Source: CAVRXQ01 sp963725215 (GTDB lineage: Bacteria > Actinomycetota > Acidimicrobiia > Acidimicrobiales > Bog-793). Taken from it: DNA of 64,000 nucleotides. The notes beneath the pieces were generated by a model that was not told where the DNA came from, searched no databases, and saw only the letters and a program-made list of their open reading frames with translations. Each line of letters opens with the position of its first letter. Positions within the stretch are counted from its first letter, which is position 1. The stretch lies in assembly GCA_963725215.1 (NCBI GenBank), contig CAVRXQ010000002.1, positions 434,001 through 498,000 on the forward strand, written 5' to 3'. This document shows, one piece after another, positions 1 through 9,137 of the stretch. A program made the position numbers and the translations under genes.

Positions 1-50
1 GCGACGGTGAGCAGGCGGTGCGTGGTCTTTATGGAATGGAGGCCGCCGGC

Positions 51-542
51 TCACGGACCAGGATCACCGCGAATTCGGAAATCGATGGCGAAGGACACCG
101 CTCCCTCGAGGACAAGATGATGCTTGATTCCAGGTGGAATCGGCTGATGGTCGCCGCCCACGAGCTGCCTCTCAAAAGGGGGGTCGGTTGCCATCTTGAA
201 CGTCATCCGTCCCTCGAGCACCCGTAGATCTCCCCACGTCCGCTCTGCGACGACGTGGTCCTTCAGCAGAGCTGGGGGAATGCTCGCCTGGTCGAAGGGG
301 CCTGCGGTTCTCGCGATCGCGAGATCATCGGGCAGCTCTGCGCGGTCGCACAGCGGGCAGTCGATGACGCTACCGAGGTGCGCGGTTCGCTCCACTTCGG
401 AGACGACCCACGACCGCTCGAGGAACGGGGGCCGGTGACGGACGTGCTGGTTGTGCAGACACGAGAGCTCGGCGACCCAGTCGCCCATGTCGTCGGCGTG
501 AAAGCCGACAATGGCGCGCTCCACACCGCCGATCATTGCCAC
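51..542 (-). CDS. DUF3565 / DUF1971 (tellurite-resistance-like) domain protein
   Basis: A 163-residue protein. The N-terminal half (about residues 8-75) looks like DUF3565: it has the stretch AIVGFHADDMGDWVAEL, a His-rich segment HNQHVRHRPPF and a CPLC pair that could bind metal. The C-terminal half (about 90-158) resembles the small cupin-like DUF1971 domain found in proteins annotated as TehB-related tellurite resistance. The two domains are known to occur together; the biochemical function is not established. The open frame starts at GTG 542; an ATG at 536 is equally possible and neither has a good Shine-Dalgarno. It is divergent from tyrA with about 180 bp between them. Confidence 0.7.
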   Translation of the reverse strand: MAMIGGVERAIVGFHADDMGDWVAELSCLHNQHVRHRPPFLERSWVVSEVERTAHLGSVIDCPLCDRAELPDDLAIARTAGPFDQASIPPALLKDHVVAERTWGDLRVLEGRMTFKMATDPPFERQLVGGDHQPIPPGIKHHLVLEGAVSFAIDFRIRGDPGP

Positions 543-725
543 GTCGGAATCGGGGTGCGAGGCCGGAGGAACCGGTCAGCGTCCCCGATCGCCGGGCTCG
601 TGAGGCGCCCGGGGTCTGGCGGCCATCCTCGTGTGTATCTGCACCAACCAATGCGTGGCACCTCCCGCCCGCGAAACTGTTGGGCTGCTGTGGTGTTCGC
701 ATCCATCTGCAGAATTGGAAGCTCC

Positions 726-1871
726 ATGTCCACAGAACTTCCTCATCACCCCCGATCGCCGAATGGCAGCGCTGATCGCGCTCAGGTGATCGGCCTCGGT
801 CTCATCGGCAGCTCCGTCGCCCTTGCGCTACGAGCGACTGGTTGGCACGTGAGTGGAATCGACACGGACGCGGCGCACATGTCCCGGGCCCTTGAGCTCG
901 GCGTCGTCGACGAGGTCGTGAACGACCCTTCCGCAACGCTCGCCTTTGTCGCGACGCCGGTGGCGTCCATCGGAAAGGTGGCTTCGGCGCTGTTGCGCGA
1001 ACGCGAGGGTGACTCGAGCTTCGTCGTGACCGACGTCGGCGGCGTGAAGAGCGAGGTAGTCGGGGCGGTCGAAGACCCCCGCTTCGTTGGTGGCCACCCG
1101 ATGGCGGGATCGGAACAGCAAGGCCCAGAGGGAGCGGACCGGGACATATTCCTCGGCGCCACGTGGGTGCTGACCCCGACCGAGGCGACGGACAACGACG
1201 CGTATGAGCGTGTCCGGGAAGTGGTGATGTCCTTTGGAGCCGACGTCGTAGAGCTCGCGCCGGCGCGCCACGACGCCCTCGTCGCGATCGTCTCGCACCT
1301 TCCACGCCTCATCGCTGCCAATCTGATGGTGCTCGCGGCCGACGCCTCCGAGGAAAACGCGGTGGTGCTCCGCCTTGCTGCGGGCGGCTTCCGGGACATG
1401 ACCCGCATCGCGGCTGGCAACCCGGCGATCTGGCCGGACATCTTCCGAGACAATGCGGCTGCAGTCATCGAAGCGCTCGACGACTTGCGCGAGCGTCTCG
1501 ACGAGGCCCGCAGGATTCTCGTCGACCAGGACCGTGGCGCGCTCGTGGCGTTGCTCGATCACGCCCGCGCGGCGCGCCGCAATCTCCCGCCGCGTATTCC
1601 GCGGCCCGAGTCCGTTGTCGAGTGCCGAGTTCCGGTCCTGGACCGTCCCGGAGCGCTCGCCGAGGTCACGACCCTCGTCGCCGAGCGGAATGTCAACATC
1701 TACGACCTCGAGGTCGCGCACTCGGCCGAGGGCGAACGGGGCGTGCTCGTGCTCGCGATCGACGCTGAGGCCGTTGATGACGTGCGCGCCGCGCTCATGG
1801 GTCGCGGCTACCGCGCAGCCGTCTCGTTAGCTCGGAGCCCTGGCGAGCCGTCCCCCACAACCAGCGGCTGA
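726..1871 (+). CDS. tyrA: Prephenate dehydrogenase with C-terminal ACT domain
   Basis: A 381-residue enzyme of tyrosine biosynthesis that oxidatively decarboxylates prephenate to 4-hydroxyphenylpyruvate. The NAD-binding Rossmann motif GLGLIGSS is at residues 23-30, the conserved HPMAGSE substrate loop has its His at residue 124, and the helical dimerisation domain follows (SHLPRLIAANLM). Residues from about 297 form an ACT domain (VLDRPGALAEVTTLVAERN), the usual site of feedback control by aromatic amino acids. The open frame extends upstream to 255, but homology begins at ATG 726, so I chose that start. The gene stands alone here rather than beside aroA or cmk. Confidence 0.93.
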   Translation: MSTELPHHPRSPNGSADRAQVIGLGLIGSSVALALRATGWHVSGIDTDAAHMSRALELGVVDEVVNDPSATLAFVATPVASIGKVASALLREREGDSSFVVTDVGGVKSEVVGAVEDPRFVGGHPMAGSEQQGPEGADRDIFLGATWVLTPTEATDNDAYERVREVVMSFGADVVELAPARHDALVAIVSHLPRLIAANLMVLAADASEENAVVLRLAAGGFRDMTRIAAGNPAIWPDIFRDNAAAVIEALDDLRERLDEARRILVDQDRGALVALLDHARAARRNLPPRIPRPESVVECRVPVLDRPGALAEVTTLVAERNVNIYDLEVAHSAEGERGVLVLAIDAEAVDDVRAALMGRGYRAAVSLARSPGEPSPTTSG

Positions 1872-2097
1872 GTCGGCGATCCGAACTCGGCCATCAATAC
1901 ACCGCTCCGATCCAGACTGACCCAAAACATTCAGAGGAGGCGCTGTTCCGAACTATCCCGGATCGCCGGGTGAGTGCGACGCAGTTCGGCTCGTGAAGGA
2001 CAGGCGTGGCCGCCTTCATCGGCGGGTCATTGGGGTACTGCGGGCTCTTGGCTTAACACTGAGTTGCGGTCCCCGCAGCGTACGTGACCTCCTTGCA

Positions 2098-2688
2098 TTA
2101 ACGCGAAGTGGAGCTGGAGCTGGAGCTGGCGAGTACCTGAAGCACCGTGTCGACCTCGCCGATGTGAATTCGAATGTGCGAAATGCACGGCCGAGCCAGA
2201 ATTTCCCACGCGGGGATACCCTCCAGCCCCTCGATCTCAGCCCAGACCTTCGGATCGGTGTAACCGTCCACGCGCTCGTTGTGCTCGCGAAAGTCGGGCA
2301 CAGCGTCCAGAGTCGCGTCAGATTGCGCGTCTAACCAACCGAGGCTTTCTGTCTTGACTGCCTCGAGGTAATCAGCCACCACGCTGGGAGAGAATGAAGC
2401 TGCAACCTCTCTCGCGGCCGAGGGCGAAACGCCCGCGCCAAAGCGGAAACGGGCGGAGATCCGTGAATCCCACGCGGGCCGACGTGCCACTTCATCCACG
2501 CCACGGATGGCGCACTCGACGCCCCAATCGATGGTTCGTGCGCAATGCCACAGCGTGAACCCGGCCGGGTTGGCGCGTTCGAAGGCGAGCTCGGTCCAGC
2601 GTTGAGAGACCTCCTTGGAGCCCAAGCGCTCGGCGATGAGGTTGAACGACCCGCTGAGCTGAAGCAAGAGGACGTCCTTACCGATCAT
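2098..2688 (-). CDS. DinB-family protein
   Basis: A 196-residue protein with the look of the DinB/maleylpyruvate-isomerase-type four-helix bundle: a central tryptophan-rich helix with His (PAGFTLWHCARTIDWGVECAI) and a second His near the C-terminus (RPCISHIRIHIGEVDTVLQ), consistent with a metal-binding His triad. The open frame continues upstream to 2796, but the ATG at 2688 follows the end of the SRPBCC gene by 11 bases, so the two are likely co-transcribed. The C-terminus ends in a serine run encoded by a GAGCTG-like repeat near 2107-2130. The substrate is not known; members often act in thiol-dependent detoxification. Confidence 0.7.
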   Translation of the reverse strand: MIGKDVLLLQLSGSFNLIAERLGSKEVSQRWTELAFERANPAGFTLWHCARTIDWGVECAIRGVDEVARRPAWDSRISARFRFGAGVSPSAAREVAASFSPSVVADYLEAVKTESLGWLDAQSDATLDAVPDFREHNERVDGYTDPKVWAEIEGLEGIPAWEILARPCISHIRIHIGEVDTVLQVLASSSSSSTSR

Positions 2689-2699
2689 GGAGTATGGCC

Positions 2700-3104
2700 C
2701 TACACCGAAAAGGCGCGGATCATCGCTGCCGCCCCTTGGGTCATCAACCCCTCGATGACCTGACCAAGTTCGTCCGGAAGAAAGTCCGTGGTCCACACGA
2801 TCCGAGACCCCGTGGCTGTCGGTCCATCGGCTGACACCTCCACCGAGCCCTGATGATGCTCAGGCGCTAGAGCGCCTTCGACCACCGTGTAGACGAGTCG
2901 CCTGTGTCCGTCATCTAGAGAAATCAGCCGCTCCCTGGCTGTCCCACCCGAGGCGAAGGTGATTACGCGATCGATACCTTCGAGGGAGCAGTCAACGACG
3001 AACCCAGGGACGACGCGCTGATGCACGGCACCGTAGTCCCGCATCGCGTCCCAAACGTCCGCCGGTGAAGCCGGCACGTCGATGTGTTTGGAGATTGAGC
3101 CCAT
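2700..3104 (-). CDS. SRPBCC family protein (polyketide cyclase/dehydrase type)
   Basis: A 134-residue protein with the START-like SRPBCC fold pattern: an N-terminal strand followed by the PASPADVWDAMRDYGAVHQ helix, then alternating strands (RERLISLDDGHRRLVYTVVE; GSRIVWTTDFLPD) and a long C-terminal helix. The fold binds a hydrophobic ligand; no specific ligand can be assigned. It starts at ATG 3104 and is followed 11 bases later by the DinB-like gene, which suggests a two-gene operon. Confidence 0.8.
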   Translation of the reverse strand: MGSISKHIDVPASPADVWDAMRDYGAVHQRVVPGFVVDCSLEGIDRVITFASGGTARERLISLDDGHRRLVYTVVEGALAPEHHQGSVEVSADGPTATGSRIVWTTDFLPDELGQVIEGLMTQGAAAMIRAFSV

Positions 3105-3278
3105 GGCGACAGCCTCGCGCCTCCCCCTACGGGAGGGTCAAATGAACAGATCGCTCGTGAGTATCTGCCCTCGTGAACAAGCGCACGGAAATGATGGGCA
3201 CTCCGGACGGTTCTCGCGCGGCCGACAGGTGCCGAAGGTCGCCCATAACACTCAAGTCAAGAGTGCGCTGAGACTGTC

Positions 3279-3297
3279 CGCTAACGCTGGGTTAGCG
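3279..3297. repeat. Short inverted repeat in intergenic region
   Basis: A perfect 7-bp stem (CGCTAAC, loop GCTGG, GTTAGCG) lies in the 279-bp divergent region between the SRPBCC gene and the isochorismatase-like gene. GGTTAGC recurs at 3306-3312. There is no T-run, so a terminator is unlikely; an operator for one of the divergent genes is possible. Confidence 0.35.
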
Positions 3298-3383
3298 CGC
3301 GTCAGGGTTAGCCGCTAAAGGATGGCGCGGCGACCGAACGCGTCGGATTGCGGCACCGGTGTCGAGGCCAGGATGATCGGACC

Positions 3384-3947
3384 ATGACAGAGACCGCACT
3401 TCTCGTGATGGACGTCCAGCAGGGTGTGGTGGAGCGTGTGGCGGAAAGCGCGGGCCCGCTGCTCGCCACGCTCGGCCGCGCCACTGACGGCGCCCGTAAG
3501 GCTGGCGTCCACGTGATCTACGTGCGGGTGGCATTCCGCCCCGGCGCGCCCGAGGTGAGCAAGCGCAATCGCGCCTTCGCCGCGATCGGCGGGTCCGGAT
3601 CCTTCGGGGAGAACGATGCAGCGACGCAGCTGCACCCAGATCTGGCGCCACATCCCGGCGACCTGGTGGTGGTGAAGAAGCGGGTGAGCGCATTCACCGG
3701 AAGTGACTTGGAGGTGGTGCGTCGAGCTCTGGACGTGCGCTCGCTCGCGCTGGCCGGGATCGCCACGAGCGGCGTCGTGCTCTCGACCCTGCGGCAGGCC
3801 GCCGATCTGGACTACGAGCTCACCGTGCTGAGCGACGGCTGCGCCGACGCCGACCCGGAGGTCCACCGCGTCCTCATGGAGAAGGTCTTTCCTCGCCAGG
3901 CGACCGTCATCACGGTCGAGGAGTGGGTGGGTCAGCTCTGCGGGTGA
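3384..3947 (+). CDS. Isochorismatase-fold cysteine-hydrolase-like protein without the Cys
   Basis: A 187-residue isochorismatase-family protein. The catalytic Asp is in VMDVQQG (D10) and the Lys in VVVKKRV (K98/K99). The usual nucleophile motif TDxCV reads TSGVV (residues 128-132), so Val131 sits where Cys is expected. A subgroup of the family shows this TSGVVLST variant and may not act as a Cys amidohydrolase. The ATG at 3384 was preferred to upstream starts because the first beta strand begins there and AGGA lies upstream. The C-terminus (FPRQATVITVEEWV) is typical of the subgroup. Substrate unknown. Confidence 0.82.
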   Translation: MTETALLVMDVQQGVVERVAESAGPLLATLGRATDGARKAGVHVIYVRVAFRPGAPEVSKRNRAFAAIGGSGSFGENDAATQLHPDLAPHPGDLVVVKKRVSAFTGSDLEVVRRALDVRSLALAGIATSGVVLSTLRQAADLDYELTVLSDGCADADPEVHRVLMEKVFPRQATVITVEEWVGQLCG

Positions 3948-4137
3948 CGCTGACGACCCGTCGTCGACGCCGTGACTATCGCCGTGCCTGACCCGGAAGT
4001 GTCACCTACCATTCACCTCAGAACAACGGGACCCTCTCACCGGACCTCGGGATCGTCATCGATTGAAGCGTTCGTCCCTCAGCTAGCGGCTGGTCGGCAA
4101 ACCGGTTCCTCCTGGGCCGGGTCCCTAGCCTGGGTTC

Positions 4138-6027
4138 GTGCGCCTACGGGGTCGTATCACGAACGAGCGCGCGGCCTGGCCGCCGTTGTTGCTTGCGCTT
4201 CTGGCCCTCGCGGGTCTTCTCGCCGGGTGCGGGAGTGCGTCAGCCGGACCGCAGCCGACCATCGGGTCGTTCCTCGCGGGATGGGCGGCACGAGATTGGC
4301 CCGCGATGCGACACTTCGTGGCGGATCCACCCGCCGGATTCGCGAGCACCAACGCGGCGGCGCTGTCCGACCTCGGGGCGACGAGCGCGCGCTACGAAGC
4401 CGGTTCACCCGTCGTCTCCGGCACGGCGGCACGGGTCGCGGTGACCGAGCGCCTCACCATTCGCGGATTCGGCGCGTGGAAGGTCCGCACGACGTTGCAC
4501 CTCGTGGAGCGCTCCGGTCGATGGCTCGTCCGGTGGTCGCCCGAGACGATCGACCCGTCCCTTCGCCCCGGCAGACACTTCGCCGTGACGACGACCTGGC
4601 CGCCCCGTGCCCCGATCCTCGGTGTTGGCGGCGTGCCACTCACGACCGAAGAGAAAACGGTGAACGTCGGCATCGAGGGGCACTACGTGAAGGATCCGTC
4701 TTCGCTGTCCGCGGCGCTCGTCGCGGCAGGGGCAACGAGCGCCGAGGTGAGCTCCTCCCTCGCCGCGGCAAAGATGAACCCGACGTACTTCGAACCGGTC
4801 TTCACGGTCCCGTGGGCCCGGTACCTGCAGCTGAAGCCGACCCTCTATCCGCTACCCGGAACCGTCTTCCAGACCGCCGAGGCGCGCGAGGCGATCACGC
4901 CGCAGCTCGAGGCGCACCTCGTCGGGAGCGTCGGACCGATCACTGCCCAGGAGCTGCACGCGCTCGGCCCTCCCTACGACGCGACGAGCATCGTCGGCCA
5001 AACGGGCCTCGAGCAGTTCGACCAGGCCCAGCTCGCGGGAAGCCCCGGAGTCACGATCTCTGTCCTCAGCGACGACGGCGTGGCTCTGGCGACGCTCGCG
5101 CATCGGAAACCCGAACCCGGCAGGCCAGTGCGGACATCGATCGACCCCGTAATCCAGCGCGCGGCCGAAGCCGCGCTCGCGCGCGAGCGGAAACCCGCCG
5201 CCCTTGTCGCTGTGGACGCCAGCACCGGCCAGGTGCTCGCGTCGGTGAGCGACCCGAGCAGCGACGTGTTCGACCAGGCGCTCGACGGGGCGTTCCCGCC
5301 TGGCTCGACTTTCAAGACGATCACGAGCACCGCTCTCATCGAGCACGGCCTCTCCCCGAGCTCGTCGGCGAGCTGTCCGACGACCATTACCGTCGGCGGC
5401 GAGCTGTTCCATAACGCCGAGGGCGACACGCCCGTGCAGAACATGGACCAGGCCTTCACCGAATCGTGCAACACCGCGTTCATCGGTCTCGCGACCAAGA
5501 ACCTGCGAGCGGCGAACATTGCCGCCGCCGCCGCCCAGTACGACATCGGCAAGTCGCCCGACATGGGCCTTCCAGTCTTCGGGGGAAGCGTGCCGACGCC
5601 GACCAGCGCCGCGGACCTCGCCGCGACAGCGATCGGCCAGGGTCGCGTCCTCGTCTCGCCGCTCGATATGGCGATGGTCGCTGCGGCGATCGACTCGGGC
5701 CCGGTGCGCGAACCGCGCCTCGTGCTCGGCGCGCCGGACGACCGGGCACCGACCCACCGGCTGCCGACCGACGTGGTCGCGGATCTACACCTAATGATGG
5801 CCGACGTCGTGGCTAGTGGGACCGCTGCCAACGAAGGGCTGCCGCTTGGGACCTACGCGAAGACCGGGACAGCCCAGTACGGGACCGGCAACCCACTACC
5901 GACCGACGCATGGCTGATCGGCTTCCGCGGGAACCTCGCCTTTGCGGTCCTCGTCGTCGACGGCGGATACGGCGGTCCGACGGACGGACCCATCGCAGCA
6001 TCGTTCCTCGACGGTGCATCCGGTTAG
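4138..6027 (+). CDS. Penicillin-binding protein, lipid-anchored transpeptidase
   Basis: A 629-residue class B-like transpeptidase that would cross-link peptidoglycan outside the membrane. It starts at GTG 4138 with a lipoprotein signal (LLALLALAGLLAGC). Residues about 40-150 resemble the NTF2-like MecA_N domain and about 160-320 a PBP dimer domain. The transpeptidase domain carries all three motifs: S390-T-F-K393, S443-C-N445 and K575-T-G577. The order NTF2-like, dimer, transpeptidase matches the PBP2a/PbpA-like group. The gene is monocistronic, with no division genes beside it, so it is probably accessory rather than the essential FtsI. Confidence 0.9.
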   Translation: MRLRGRITNERAAWPPLLLALLALAGLLAGCGSASAGPQPTIGSFLAGWAARDWPAMRHFVADPPAGFASTNAAALSDLGATSARYEAGSPVVSGTAARVAVTERLTIRGFGAWKVRTTLHLVERSGRWLVRWSPETIDPSLRPGRHFAVTTTWPPRAPILGVGGVPLTTEEKTVNVGIEGHYVKDPSSLSAALVAAGATSAEVSSSLAAAKMNPTYFEPVFTVPWARYLQLKPTLYPLPGTVFQTAEAREAITPQLEAHLVGSVGPITAQELHALGPPYDATSIVGQTGLEQFDQAQLAGSPGVTISVLSDDGVALATLAHRKPEPGRPVRTSIDPVIQRAAEAALARERKPAALVAVDASTGQVLASVSDPSSDVFDQALDGAFPPGSTFKTITSTALIEHGLSPSSSASCPTTITVGGELFHNAEGDTPVQNMDQAFTESCNTAFIGLATKNLRAANIAAAAAQYDIGKSPDMGLPVFGGSVPTPTSAADLAATAIGQGRVLVSPLDMAMVAAAIDSGPVREPRLVLGAPDDRAPTHRLPTDVVADLHLMMADVVASGTAANEGLPLGTYAKTGTAQYGTGNPLPTDAWLIGFRGNLAFAVLVVDGGYGGPTDGPIAASFLDGASG

Positions 6028-6281
6028 GTCTCCGCCCACGGGGCCACGCGAGCTCAAGGTCTGAGTCGGCCTCACAACTAATTCGCGGCCTGCCGAGAAC
6101 AATCACCCCGCGGCAGCTCTTGCAGGCATCCCTAAACATTCACCCTCGGCACGGCATTGGGCTAGCCCACAACGCCGGGCGTGTCGCACTATCTATATGC
6201 CGGCGATCGGCACTTTGATGACGCATTGCACGTGGTGGATTCAAAGGGTCCCCGATCGCCGACCGGGGCGCGCGATCTCGC

Positions 6282-7028
6282 TCAGCGGGCGAACACCATC
6301 AGATCCAGTTCTTCAACGATGGGTTCTGGCAATTCGTGTTTGTCGGCGGCTTCGGTTAAGCGCGCCAAGCCGCGTTCGAACTCTTCATCTGGGAGGACCT
6401 CCAGCGGGCTGTGGGCGCGAAAGCGAGTGCGTTCAACAAGCTCCAGAGCGGTAGCGGCCGATGTCTGACGAAACTTCTCGTGCGAGGAAAGGCGAAGGCC
6501 AGCACGCGCAAACGCGCCGGTGACCTCTTGCAGCGAGGGGAACTGACTTTCGGCGATCGCGATCGCCGCGGGGAAAAAGGGTGCGAGCACCCACGCGCGG
6601 GCGTCGAACATCTCCCTCAGGATGACCCGGCCGTTCTCGGCGAGTATTCGATCCAGCTCTCGGGCGCAGGCATCGAGGTCCTTCACATGATGGATCGTCT
6701 GGGATATCCACACGACGGAAACCGCAGATGCGCGGATTGGTATCTGCTCAGCCCTCCCCCCGACGATGCGCACCGACGGGTGGGTCTGCATGCGGGCCTG
6801 CTCGACCATCCCGGCCGCTGGTTCGATGGCGACGACGGGCCGACTAAGGCGCGACGCAAGGACCGCCGAGAAGCGGCCGGTCCCAGAGCCGAGGTCACAG
6901 ACGACGCCCGCCGCGTCTCCGGCCAAATGCCGCGCCGCAGCGTCGACCCATGCCGCGACGACCGACACCGGGAGGGAGCGTCCAGCACGGTAGACGAACG
7001 CCATCCGACCGCTGTAGTCGACCTGCAT
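6282..7028 (-). CDS. Class I SAM-dependent methyltransferase
   Basis: A 248-residue methyltransferase of the Methyltransf_11 type. Motif I is VCDLGSGTGRFSAVLA (near residue 44), the acidic end of strand 2 is VVAIEPAAGM, and motif IV is VVWISQTIHHVKD. The C-terminal half is a variable substrate-binding part with a proline-rich loop. The substrate cannot be inferred from neighbours: it lies between the penicillin-binding gene and a 545-bp non-coding stretch. Confidence 0.85.
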   Translation of the reverse strand: MQVDYSGRMAFVYRAGRSLPVSVVAAWVDAAARHLAGDAAGVVCDLGSGTGRFSAVLASRLSRPVVAIEPAAGMVEQARMQTHPSVRIVGGRAEQIPIRASAVSVVWISQTIHHVKDLDACARELDRILAENGRVILREMFDARAWVLAPFFPAAIAIAESQFPSLQEVTGAFARAGLRLSSHEKFRQTSAATALELVERTRFRAHSPLEVLPDEEFERGLARLTEAADKHELPEPIVEELDLMVFAR

Positions 7029-7573
7029 CCGTCTCCGAACCTACGCGGGTCTTTTCCAGCGATAACTGTCTCACTTGTCCCGGTCGCGTGCATCTGTGGG
7101 CCTGCGTTCTGAGGGAAGTTCGGTCGCGACGGCGCCCTGCCCGAGGGACTTACTCCTCTGTTGCTAGGGGCGCGATGAGCTGTTCTCTTAGTGATGCGGT
7201 TCCCGGAGTGGAACTGGGAAGGAGGCCAACGGTTCTCGGTCAATCTCTTCAGCATCCTCGGGGTGATCAGAAGCTCGGAGGCACTTTGTAGGAGCAGCGG
7301 TCCTGCCGAGACTGGTGCTCAGGTTTGAGGTCTGCGGACATGCGCAGTACGGGCATCACGCAGCTGCCAGAGCGCACAAAGCTCACCTGAGGCCTCAAGC
7401 CTCCGGAAACTCGACGGCTCCCCCGGGATACTGAGACAACTACATAGACGAGTGTCCGTTCCCGGCAAGGAGCGGGCACTGTCGTGTTCGGGAGACGTCG
7501 ACCTGCGCCGGACCTCTCTCGGTTGCCGGTCGATTAGTGCGGAGCTCCAATCAAGAGAGTTGGAAGTGGTGAT
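7029..7573. other. 545-bp stretch without a recognised gene
   Basis: Short open frames occur on both strands, but none has a recognisable domain, a good start or protein-like composition. The last part must hold the promoter of the hemerythrin-like gene; its Shine-Dalgarno-like GGAAGTGG sits just before ATG 7574. I saw no RNA gene here. Confidence 0.4.
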
Positions 7574-9031
7574 ATGGCTTTCTTTGTCGTCCTGTTCGTG
7601 GCATTGGCAGCGCTTGGTGCGATCTTGCTCGCGCCGCTGATGCTCCCTGGCGCCTTATTCGTCGCCGCGATCTTTGGCCTTGTGGTGCTCGTCCGACACG
7701 TTCATCGGCACCACGAGCTTTACTCGCAGCACGGCGAACGGCCCACCGCTCTCGACCGACAAGAAACCCGTCTGACCAGCGCATCCGAGGATGCGAGGGC
7801 CAAACTCGGCGAGTCGCGAGATATCGATGTGCCCACACTGGACTCCCCGATGATTGGCGAGTCGACTGAGTCGACGATCGGCCTCGACCTCGTGCGAGCG
7901 CTGCACAATGCCGTGCGGCCGTCGGTTGCCGTGCACGATCCCGTGCTGGAAGCGGGCGTATGCCCCATCCTTAATGGGTTATCCGGCGGGTCGGCGCTGG
8001 CCGATCGGGTGCGGTGCGGATCTGACAAGCGAGCCGAGCTACTCGAGTCTTTCGAGGCGGTGAGCCGCCACTTCGCCCCCCACAACGTCTACCCGGTAGC
8101 GGGGGCGGAGGTCGAGCGCGTCCTCGACGGGTTGCGCCTAAGTCTCAGAGAGCACGCCGATGAAGAGGCATCCACCGTTTGCGATCTCTGCGCACGAGTG
8201 CTCGATAGCGTCAGTGATTGGGACGACTCGCATTTTGGTTGCCGAGTCCACGACCGAACGGTTCATTCTCCGCGCACCGAGCTCGTCAACGTGCTGAAGC
8301 GCGAAGCGGACGCTTCGCCGTCTTCGGCCCGTCGAGTGCTCGAAGCCTGGGACGATTCGATCGACGCGATTGCCGCCGAACTCAAGTCCGCGCCAACGGA
8401 TGTCGAGAGCGGCGTGGCAGCACACCGGCTGATGGCTGCCATTGCTATCCATGACTCCGTCGAGAGCGGCATCCTCTTTCCGATTCTGAAGCGCGCACCC
8501 GGAGGGGAGTCCCTCGCCGCTCGACTGCACGAAGGTTTCGCGTACCACGCTCTGCTTCAACGGTTCTGGAACGAGCTCACAAAGGGCGGCGTTGCGGCAG
8601 ACGACGTCTATCGGGAGCGCCGAAAGGAGGCAGAGGACGTCCTTACCGCAGTCGTCGAGAGCTTCCGATCCCATCGGCGCGACGACATGGGTGAGATTGC
8701 CGCGTTCTTCGACAACTTGCCGGCCGCCGCATACCGCACAGTACGGTCGCCGCTCGACGACGTCATGTGGACCTGGCATAGCGAAGGCCCAGCCCTGCTC
8801 GCCATCCGGATGGCGCTCTGGGCGGGTTCCGCTCCGACCCGCGCCCATGCCCTCACCGTGAAACACCCCTCGAGCCGGACTCTCAGGAGCCTCACCCACG
8901 TTGCGGACCACATCCTCGATTCCTGGGGCGACACTTGGCTCGAACAGTTCATCTTGCCGAGACGCCACCCCCGCCCGTTCACGCGGGTTGGCCCTCCTTC
9001 CGCTGATCGCACACGCGGTTATGCGGCTTGA
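7574..9031 (+). CDS. Membrane-anchored tandem hemerythrin-like protein
   Basis: A 485-residue protein. Residues 2-40 are a hydrophobic hairpin or long membrane anchor (VLFVALAALGAILLAPLMLP), followed by a His-rich linker. Two HHE-like four-helix units follow. Unit 2 (about residues 277-390) has the full ligand set: AAHR, HDSVE in IAIHDSVESGILFPIL, YHALL and SHRRDD. Unit 1 (about 110-210) repeats the pattern with HDPVLE and HADEE but is less complete. Hemerythrin domains bind a di-iron centre and sense or store oxygen, NO or iron. A C-terminal segment (about 395-485) is unassigned. It is a single gene with no obvious partner. Confidence 0.68.
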   Translation: MAFFVVLFVALAALGAILLAPLMLPGALFVAAIFGLVVLVRHVHRHHELYSQHGERPTALDRQETRLTSASEDARAKLGESRDIDVPTLDSPMIGESTESTIGLDLVRALHNAVRPSVAVHDPVLEAGVCPILNGLSGGSALADRVRCGSDKRAELLESFEAVSRHFAPHNVYPVAGAEVERVLDGLRLSLREHADEEASTVCDLCARVLDSVSDWDDSHFGCRVHDRTVHSPRTELVNVLKREADASPSSARRVLEAWDDSIDAIAAELKSAPTDVESGVAAHRLMAAIAIHDSVESGILFPILKRAPGGESLAARLHEGFAYHALLQRFWNELTKGGVAADDVYRERRKEAEDVLTAVVESFRSHRRDDMGEIAAFFDNLPAAAYRTVRSPLDDVMWTWHSEGPALLAIRMALWAGSAPTRAHALTVKHPSSRTLRSLTHVADHILDSWGDTWLEQFILPRRHPRPFTRVGPPSADRTRGYAA

Positions 9032-9137
9032 AGCGCCTCGAGGCGGGACTCGATCGGATGATGCCCTTCCGAAGCGCATTATGGGGGCGCCGGTAGCTCC
9101 ATAACGGTCCTTCATGTCTCATAGTCGCTGTTTCTGA

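Noticed and set aside
255..725. N-terminal extension of the tyrA frame
   Set aside because: The extra 157 codons overlap the oppositely oriented DUF3565 gene and have no homology; TyrA begins at ATG 726.
4852..5831. Long minus-strand frames across the penicillin-binding gene
   Set aside because: Codon-bias shadows of the transpeptidase gene, whose three active-site motifs settle the strand.
7029..7573. Possible riboswitch or small RNA in the 545-bp gap
   Set aside because: Some inverted-repeat potential is visible near 7390-7410 but no known riboswitch core or terminator, so not called.
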